37,540 bases of DNA from an uncultured Prevotella sp. (GTDB taxonomy: Bacteria > Bacteroidota > Bacteroidia > Bacteroidales > Bacteroidaceae): contig CAJOPE010000142.1 in NCBI GenBank assembly GCA_905236815.1, positions 1 to 37,540 of the forward strand. Reading direction: 5' to 3'. The notes beneath the pieces were generated by a model. It did not search any database. It had not been told where the DNA came from and was given only the letters and a program-made list of their open reading frames with translations. Below, in pieces: positions 35,101 to 37,540 of the stretch (its first letter is position 1; every line of letters starts with the position of its first letter). The position numbers and the translations under genes were made by a program.

Positions 35101-35348
35101 AGAGCGATCGTTGGTTGGCAAGTGCTTCTTACTTGAATTTCAAGAATATCAGCCTCTCTTATAGTCTCCCTGCAAAGTGGATTGCACCTTTAACTCTTTC
35201 TAGTGTTAATGTATCAGTAGGTGCCGAGAACCTCTTCATCCTTACAGCTCGCCAGGGCTTCAACCCAATGGTAAGCTTCAAGGGTAAGTATGATGATACT
35301 TATGTATCTGCTAGAGTGTTCAACCTCGGAGTTTCAATCAACTTCTAA
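32151..35348 (+). CDS. SusC/RagA-family TonB-dependent outer-membrane transporter
   Basis: From the ATG at 32151 this is 1065 residues. The signal peptide is MVRRLTMLLAGLLMCASIAM-AQ. A carboxypeptidase-D-like regulatory domain follows (about 23-105: GIVVSSEDGEPVIGAAIQVK, AGTVTDIDGHF). The SusC-type TonB box region reads DEVVVVAYGTAKRQSITGAV. The plug domain spans about 115-235 (IRIRGASTINGDAKPLYVVD, then SALYGNRAANGVVLITTKKG). A 22-strand barrel extends to the terminal FNLGVSINF. With the SusD protein next door it should import a glycan or peptide ligand through the outer membrane; no glycoside hydrolase in view points to the substrate. ATG chosen because the signal peptide follows it directly. 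Confidence 0.97.
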   Translation: MVRRLTMLLAGLLMCASIAMAQKQVSGIVVSSEDGEPVIGAAIQVKGANAGTVTDIDGHFHLVIPSDQNKISVTYIGMRPLELVAQSNMRITMEPEDKHLDEVVVVAYGTAKRQSITGAVSVVGEKELKGRVATSVTGALEGNAPGIQVNSTYGEPGEDPSIRIRGASTINGDAKPLYVVDGVPYDGNISEINPSDVASMSVLKDAASSALYGNRAANGVVLITTKKGMEGRPQITLDIKQGIYKRGMAEYERLGAKDWMEASWQAMKNYAISGGIAKTEAEAAQYASSHLIGDFARRNIFNGDSKALFDEKGNLVASQIASYDDLDWEDAIIQTGSRQEYNLSGRAGTEKLNVYASLGYTNEQGYIKGIGYERFSGMTNISFKPTKWLETGIKLNAVYANRSYNSSATETYSANPFYVTRTMAPIYPYYLHKDDGSYLLDANGDKQWDTTSSYLDNRNIGYELRNDVQRQHRATIDSRAFANVTLPYGFVFNFVAALGHTNDNRQQYNNPNIGDGASNNGRLSSTAYQYNTNTVQELLNWSHEFDIHHLDLMVGHENHLWSRRYAYAMNTDMVVTGNQTMGNFILNSSSEGSNDEYRTEGYLFRARYNYDEKYFVDASYRRDASSKFHPDHRWGDFFSFGLNWNAKKEKFLEKVEWLNALRARASYGEVGQDQAVSYYGYQALYNITKNGSTLGNGGALIRQTLAANDIKWETTQTIDLAIEGRVFDRVNFNLGYYDKRSKDLLFDVRLPLSAGSFPYFSEYPNLYQYKNIGVLSNHGVEFSADVDIIKKKGLVWNVGFDATFPVSTIKKLPEHKSILHDGYMIFEEGEDPYSYYTYHFEGVDQMTGNSLYTLDADQRASAESAGALVTINGNDYTTSTTYASRSITGNVTPDVYGGLNTSLSWKGISLSMLFAYSLGGKFYDGGYQTLMSTGSASSASALHKDVLDSWKGVPEGMTENSANRIDKNGTPILDFNGSIDNNAQSDRWLASASYLNFKNISLSYSLPAKWIAPLTLSSVNVSVGAENLFILTARQGFNPMVSFKGKYDDTYVSARVFNLGVSINF

Positions 35349-35371
35349 GTTAGCGAAAGGAAAAAAATAAA

Positions 35372-37114
35372 ATGAAAAGATATATCAATAAAATATTTAT
35401 GGGCGTTATGCTTGCAGGTACCACAGTGTTGGCTTCCTGCAGCAGCGACTACCTCGAGGTTGGACCTACCGAGTCTACTTCTAAGGAACTTGCCTTGGGT
35501 AACACCTCTAATCTTTATAAGGTGTTGAATGGTATTGCCAAGGAGATGAGCACCCAGCAGTATTATTATGGTCAGGGCTTTGCTGGTGAGAATGCTATTA
35601 TGCGTCTCTATGAGAACCTGCCAAGCCAGAACTTTAACTATAATTACTATGCGTCAGGTTGGGCACCTCTTCACAATCAGACATTCCATGAGCGTAAGAC
35701 TACCATTTATAACAATTATGCATGGTTCTATTATTATCAGCTCATCGCTTCAGCAAATGCAGTTATTTGTAATGTAGATAAGGCAGAGGGCTCAGAAGCA
35801 GACAAGCAGTTCGTAAAGGCATCTGCTCTTACTTATCGTGCTTATGCTTATCAGAAGTTGGTAAACTATTACTGCTATCGTTGGCAGGACAGCAACAACG
35901 GTACAAGCAATGGCGTTGTACTTCGATTGGATGAGAGTACTGGCGATTTACCTTTATCTACTCTTGGCGATACTTATGCTCAGATTTACAAAGATCTTGA
36001 TGATGCTATCTCACTCTTTGAAAAGAGCGGATTGAATCGTCCATCAGGTCGTGTTTGGTTGGCTAACGAGGATGTAGCTCATTCAGTATATGCTCGTGCT
36101 GCTCTTACAAAGCAGGATTACCAGAAAGCGCTTACAGAGGCTCAGCTTGCTCGTAAGAATCATCCATTGATGAGTCAGACCGATTATCAGGCAGGTTTCT
36201 GTGCTCCAAACAATGAGTGGATTATGGGTAGCTATGGCGATGCCAGCGAGAATAACTGGTACTGGAGCTTTGGTGTTCAGGGTGCTTGTAATGGTTACTA
36301 TTCAAATAGTGTAGGAACAGGTGCAGGTTCTATCAATCATGAGCTCATCCAGCGCATCCCTAACAATGATGTTCGCAAGCAGGTATTTATTACCGAGGAT
36401 AAGATTCCTTACTTTGTCGATATCAAGAAAGCATTAGCTGATAGCCTTGCTTCTTACAAGGAGAAAGATGGTGCGGATGCTGCTAAGTTCGCAAAGGATT
36501 CTCTTGATCAGGTTAAGGCCTATAAGACAAATTATGCAAATGGCGTTGATCAGACTTATGGTTTGTTGGGTTTTGATATTGATGAGGTTTGGAACCAGGC
36601 CGATTCAGTTGTAAAGGCTCACACCCCACAGGGAATGGATGCAGCTTATCAGTGTGGCTACATTTATTTGGATGGTCAGTTGAAGTTCTGGGTAACTTCA
36701 CAGCCAGGTGTTAGCTATGTACCATTCATTCGTTCTGCAGAGATGTATCTCATCGAGGCAGAGGCAAATTACTTCCTCGGTAATGAGACAGAGGCTCAGA
36801 AAGTACTTACAGAGTTAAATCAGGCTCGTAATGCTGATTACACTTGCACAAAGACAGGAAAGGATCTCTTCGAGGAGATCAAGGATTATCGTGCACTTGA
36901 ACTCTGGGGCGAAGGCTTCGAGTGGAGTGATTACAAGCGCTGGAACATTTCTGTTGTTCGTCACAGTTTTGCAGAGGGTGGAAATGCTCACCCTGCAGTA
37001 GCAAAGACAATTGCTCCAGACTTTGGTAATCGTTGGACATGGGTTATTCCACAGGCAGAAACCGATTACAATGCTTTGTTGAAGAATGCTGATGCAAGCA
37101 AGAAGGACATGTAA
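35372..37114 (+). CDS. SusD/RagB-family surface lipoprotein
   Basis: This 580-residue lipoprotein acts as the lid of the SusC transporter and binds the ligand at the cell surface. The lipobox is VLASC (C23), followed by SSDYLEVGPTES, a typical SusD start. The helical TPR-like core includes KASALTYRAYAYQKLVNYYC and VYARAALTKQDYQKALTEAQ. The C-terminal SusD block includes VPFIRSAEMYLIEAEANYFL, ALELWGEGFEWSDYKRWNIS and TWVIPQAETDYN. An acidic, Lys-rich insert lies at about 345-395. It starts 23 bp after the SusC stop with GAAAGG upstream. A terminator follows, so the two genes form one unit. Confidence 0.96.
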   Translation: MKRYINKIFMGVMLAGTTVLASCSSDYLEVGPTESTSKELALGNTSNLYKVLNGIAKEMSTQQYYYGQGFAGENAIMRLYENLPSQNFNYNYYASGWAPLHNQTFHERKTTIYNNYAWFYYYQLIASANAVICNVDKAEGSEADKQFVKASALTYRAYAYQKLVNYYCYRWQDSNNGTSNGVVLRLDESTGDLPLSTLGDTYAQIYKDLDDAISLFEKSGLNRPSGRVWLANEDVAHSVYARAALTKQDYQKALTEAQLARKNHPLMSQTDYQAGFCAPNNEWIMGSYGDASENNWYWSFGVQGACNGYYSNSVGTGAGSINHELIQRIPNNDVRKQVFITEDKIPYFVDIKKALADSLASYKEKDGADAAKFAKDSLDQVKAYKTNYANGVDQTYGLLGFDIDEVWNQADSVVKAHTPQGMDAAYQCGYIYLDGQLKFWVTSQPGVSYVPFIRSAEMYLIEAEANYFLGNETEAQKVLTELNQARNADYTCTKTGKDLFEEIKDYRALELWGEGFEWSDYKRWNISVVRHSFAEGGNAHPAVAKTIAPDFGNRWTWVIPQAETDYNALLKNADASKKDM

Positions 37115-37140
37115 TAAATAAAATCTCTTATAAATCTCCT

Positions 37141-37185
37141 AAGGGCAGGGTCAAAGTTTGATACTTTTGATTCTGCCCTTTTTGT
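37141..37185 (+). terminator. Terminator of the SusC/SusD operon
   Basis: AAGGGCAG (37141-37148) pairs with CTGCCCTT (37173-37180), with an inner TCAAAGT/ACTTTTGA stem, followed by TTTTTGTC. Confidence 0.88.
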
Positions 37186-37489
37186 CTTTATTTATTAACA
37201 GTTGTTTTAAGTTAGCGAAATTTTGCATTATAGCTTTATTTTGTAGCATTTGTGTTTCAGTTTATAAGAAAAATAGCCTTTTAATAACAAAAGTGTGGTA
37301 TTTTAAATAAATAATGTATCTTTTTTGTTTGAATTATTTGGTGGTTAGCTGATGTTTTTTTAATTTTGTAAACGAAACGAGAGATATTTTTAGATTGCAT
37401 TAACATTTTGTTAAAAAACAAGATTCTTAATTTTCAACGATAAAAATAGTTTATTAATAATTGTATAACATTTAAAAAGAGAGAGATTT
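37186..37489. other. Intergenic region between the SusD terminator and the next gene
   Basis: No gene is seen in this AT-rich stretch. It holds the promoter at 37337-37368 and a leader of about 115 nt that contains ACGAGAG (37377-37383), a heptamer also found in the SusC leader (32049-32055), and ends in AAAAAGAGAGAGA before the ATG. Confidence 0.6.
37337..37368 (+). promoter_or_regulatory. Sigma-ABfr promoter of the last, partial gene
   Basis: TTTG (37337-37340), 20 nt, TAATTTTG (37361-37368): exact matches to both boxes. Confidence 0.8.
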
Positions 37490-37540
37490 ATGGATAAAAG
37501 ATTAAGTTTGCTTTTGGCATTCTTATTCCTTTTTGTCGGA
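37490..37540 (+). CDS. Start of an exported protein (partial, cut by the window end)
   Basis: Only 17 codons are visible: MDKRLSLLLAFLFLFVG. They form the positive start and hydrophobic core of a signal peptide. The style matches signal peptides of SusC-type proteins in this lineage, and the long leader and promoter resemble those of the SusC gene at 32151. A second TonB-dependent transporter is a fair guess, but nothing beyond export can be supported. Confidence 0.6.
   Translation, partial: MDKRLSLLLAFLFLFVG

Overview
The window is chromosomal DNA from a member of the Bacteroidota, most likely the Prevotella/Segatella (P. copri-like) lineage. The evidence is a SusC/SusD pair, repeated use of the Bacteroidota sigma-ABfr promoter (TTTG, a 19-20 nt gap, then TAnnTTTG), weak Shine-Dalgarno sequences, lipoproteins with DUF4369-type architecture, and a sufBCDS cluster. 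The genus is inferred; no marker here was compared with a database.

Left part (1-10.9 kb, genes on the minus strand). A gene-poor start carries a 284-bp element bounded by a perfect 35-bp inverted repeat. An ECF sigma factor overlaps a probable membrane anti-sigma factor. The line topA > aroK > speA > argB joins DNA relaxation, shikimate phosphorylation, arginine decarboxylation and arginine synthesis. A second line runs thioredoxin-fold lipoprotein > sialate-O-acetylesterase-like hydrolase > zinc-ribbon Nudix hydrolase, and ends at a clear terminator.

Middle part (11-24.7 kb, mostly plus strand). pnp comes first. It is followed by a compact two-gene transcription unit: a secreted protein of unknown function with a Prevotella-type C-terminal motif, and a 59-residue peptide. 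An M13 metallopeptidase and a DUF2007-like zinc-ribbon membrane protein come next. About 730 bp without a gene follows, filled with nested foldback repeats, then tRNA-Asn on the minus strand, an S41 processing protease, and the translation/transcription operon rimP-nusA-infB. A terminator-like hairpin sits directly behind the rimP promoter.

Right part (24.7-37.5 kb). The sufB-sufC-sufD-sufS iron-sulfur assembly operon has small GC palindromes or tandem/inverted 14-mers in its junctions. After it lie a small membrane protein on the minus strand, rnhB, a WYL-type regulator, a SusC/SusD outer-membrane uptake pair with its own promoter, and the first 17 codons of another exported protein behind an equally good promoter.

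Most genes are housekeeping. The items most worth a second look are the 59-residue peptide and its secreted partner (13.5-14.5 kb), the alternating foldback arrays at 17.4-17.9 kb, the leader hairpin of rimP-nusA-infB, the cysteine tail of SufD, and the short dispersed repeat families in intergenic DNA. No CRISPR array, intact insertion sequence, prophage or defence island was seen.
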